Origin: Ktedonobacteria bacterium brp13
GTDB lineage: Bacteria > Chloroflexota > Ktedonobacteria > Ktedonobacterales > Ktedonobacteraceae
NCBI GenBank assembly: GCA_015099395.1
Contig: AP024096.1
Location: 6,489,485 to 6,553,484 of the forward strand
Direction: 5' to 3'
DNA length: 64,000 nucleotides
The notes beneath the pieces were generated by a model. That model was not told the DNA's origin. It searched no databases and saw nothing but the letters and a program-made list of their open reading frames with translations. This document shows, piece after piece, positions 62,609 through 64,000 of the stretch. The position numbers were made by a program, and so were the translations under genes. Numbering within the stretch: position 1 is the first letter of the stretch; each line of letters starts with the position of its first letter.

Positions 62609-64000
62609 ATGCAGATTATGCGTAAGAAATCGGTTGAGCAGTCGATCAAAGAGACTGAGGAGCCTGAACATCAGCTGAAGAAGTCACTGGGGCCGATCGA
62701 TCTTATCGTGTTTGGTATTGGTGTGATTATTGGGACAGGTATCTTTGTGTTGACCGGGGTGGCTGCGGCGACGAAAGCTGGCCCGGCTATCTCTCTGTCG
62801 TTTGTCGTGGCTGGTATTGCGTGTGGCCTGGCGGCGCTCTGCTATGCGGAGTTTGCCTGTGCGGTACCGGTAGCAGGTAGCGCTTATACGTTTTCGTATG
62901 CCTCGCTGGGTGAGTTTATTGCCTGGATTATTGGTTGGGATCTGGTTTTGGAGTTTATGGTCGGGGCTGCGGCGGTCTCTATCGGCTGGTCGCAATACTT
63001 TCAGGCGATTTTGAAGAGTCTGCATCTCAGTCTGCCAACGGTTATCGCTGGTGGTGGGGCGAGAGGGGCGGTGATCGACCTGCCGGCGGGGCTTATTGTA
63101 CTAATCCTGACGGCGGTCCTGGTAATGGGTATCCGTATGAGTTCGCGCTTCAATCTGACTGTGACATCGATCAAACTAGCTGTACTGGCCTTCTTTATCA
63201 TTGTTGGCGTCTTTTATATCAGGGTTGCGAACTGGACGCCGTTAATCCCTCCTGCTGAGCCGCTCCCAAGCAGTCATTCAATCTTGCAGTTACCACTACT
63301 CCAGGTGTTGTTGCGACAGCCACAGACTGCCTATGGTTGGACTGGTATCATCTCAGGTGCTGCGACCGTCTTCTTTGCCTATATTGGCTTTGATGTGGTG
63401 GCGACGACAGCTGAGGAGACCCGGAAGCCACAACGGGATATGCCGATCGGTATCCTTGGTTCGCTGATTGTCTGTACGATTTTGTATATTGTAGTCGCGC
63501 TGGTGATGACCGGTATCGTGCCTTTCCGTCAGCTGAATACTGCAGCGCCTATGGCAACGGCCTTCGCTGCGATTGGCCTGTCCTGGGCTGCCAGTCTGGT
63601 CTCACTGGGCGCGATCTGCGGACTGACTGCTGTAACCATGATCTTGATGTTGGGCCAGAGTCGGGTCTTCTTCGCGATGAGCCGGGATCATTTATTGCCG
63701 TCCTGGTTTGCTGCGGTGCATCCTAAATTTCGTACTCCCTACCGAGTGACCATTGTGACAGGTGTTGTGATTGCAGTGGTTGCAATGTTGACTCCTATCG
63801 ATGCTGTCGCTGAGTTGGTGAATATTGGGACGCTGCTCGCCTTTGTGCTGGTTTCTATAGGTGTATTGGTTTTACGCAAATTGCAGCCCGATATGCCACG
63901 CACTTTCCGTACGCCCTGGGTACCAGTCGTTCCTATCCTGGCGGTACTGGTCTGTCTCTATTTGATGGTCAATCTACCAGTGATTACCTGGCTACGTTTT
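62609..64000 (+). CDS. APC-family amino acid permease, paralogue of the preceding gene, cut by window end
   Basis: 464 residues are visible and the frame is open at base 64000. It is clearly a duplicate of the upstream permease: the N-terminus (KKSVEQSIKETEEPEHQL), the FGIGVIIGTGIFVLTG loop, the CAVPVAGSAYTFSYASLGEF stretch and GFDVVATTAEETRKPQRD all correspond. The central loop after helix 5 is longer and differs (LPSSHSILQLPLLQVLLRQ), which may change substrate or regulation. The ATG at 62609 follows AGGGAG. A separate terminator upstream and its own ribosome site suggest independent expression. Confidence 0.9.
   Translation, partial: MQIMRKKSVEQSIKETEEPEHQLKKSLGPIDLIVFGIGVIIGTGIFVLTGVAAATKAGPAISLSFVVAGIACGLAALCYAEFACAVPVAGSAYTFSYASLGEFIAWIIGWDLVLEFMVGAAAVSIGWSQYFQAILKSLHLSLPTVIAGGGARGAVIDLPAGLIVLILTAVLVMGIRMSSRFNLTVTSIKLAVLAFFIIVGVFYIRVANWTPLIPPAEPLPSSHSILQLPLLQVLLRQPQTAYGWTGIISGAATVFFAYIGFDVVATTAEETRKPQRDMPIGILGSLIVCTILYIVVALVMTGIVPFRQLNTAAPMATAFAAIGLSWAASLVSLGAICGLTAVTMILMLGQSRVFFAMSRDHLLPSWFAAVHPKFRTPYRVTIVTGVVIAVVAMLTPIDAVAELVNIGTLLAFVLVSIGVLVLRKLQPDMPRTFRTPWVPVVPILAVLVCLYLMVNLPVITWLRF

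Overview
The window reads as a stretch of a bacterial chromosome of roughly 50-55 % GC, most probably from a Ktedonobacteria-like member of the Chloroflexota (inference from protein style only: DUF5679 zinc ribbon, PRC/MgtE_N/CBS protein, SRPBCC/CoxG-like protein, long HEAT-tailed enzymes and a 23S rRNA gene without neighbouring 16S or 5S). It is mostly ordinary housekeeping and catabolic genes. I see no prophage, transposase, integrase or CRISPR array.

Layout. 1-1.4 kb: 3'-truncated isocitrate dehydrogenase and a beta carbonic anhydrase (minus strand). 1.5-7.9 kb: a galactose (Leloir) cluster on the minus strand: DeoR-type regulator, galE, galT, an inositol-monophosphatase-family phosphatase, and a GHMP kinase whose signature looks like plant L-arabinokinase. 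galE and galT each have a sigma-70 promoter with the same palindrome touching the -35 box, and a third copy lies between the genes, so a local regulon can be read from the DNA. 8-16.8 kb: RNase D-like exonuclease with HEAT tail, CoxG-like protein, rplI, NAD(P)HX repair enzyme, TRM11-like methyltransferase, pgsA, plsY, and a membrane-anchored alpha/beta hydrolase fused to a zinc ribbon. 16.8-25 kb: greA with a long leader, an orphan protein, a soluble MgtE-like protein next to pyrG, a metallo-beta-lactamase-fold protein, a family 2 glycosyltransferase, secG. A 75-bp palindromic repeat occurs three times (16.8, 19.4, 25.1 kb), the last inside the reading frame of an SGNH lipoprotein.

26-41.6 kb: a giant FtsX-type permease without ATPase, then a 1.4-kresidue beta-CASP metallo-RNase with four and a half copies of a C-terminal module that resembles degenerate archaeal CPSF-type KH domains, a GT4 glycosyltransferase, an LLM-type flavin enzyme, a probable small structured RNA (36.9 kb), tRNA-Gln, a small Q/P/Y-rich membrane protein, an M42 aminopeptidase, a NYN nuclease interrupted by a disordered insert, and a small conserved protein. 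42.3-45.3 kb: a stand-alone 23S rRNA gene with its own promoter, long processing stems and terminator.

45.5-64 kb: queG with HEAT tail, a two-gene ABC-2 exporter, a GltD-like flavoprotein with added ferredoxin domain, an ECF sigma factor overlapping a membrane protein that is probably its anti-sigma partner, a small XRE regulator, the tyrosine/homogentisate degradation genes hpd-FAH-hmgA, leuC-leuD, and two tandem paralogous amino-acid permeases (the second cut by the window end).

The most interesting items are the beta-CASP protein with repeated KH-like modules, the gal operator set with its unusual kinase, the orphan structured RNA at 36.9 kb, the isolated 23S gene, and the frame-preserving palindromic repeat.
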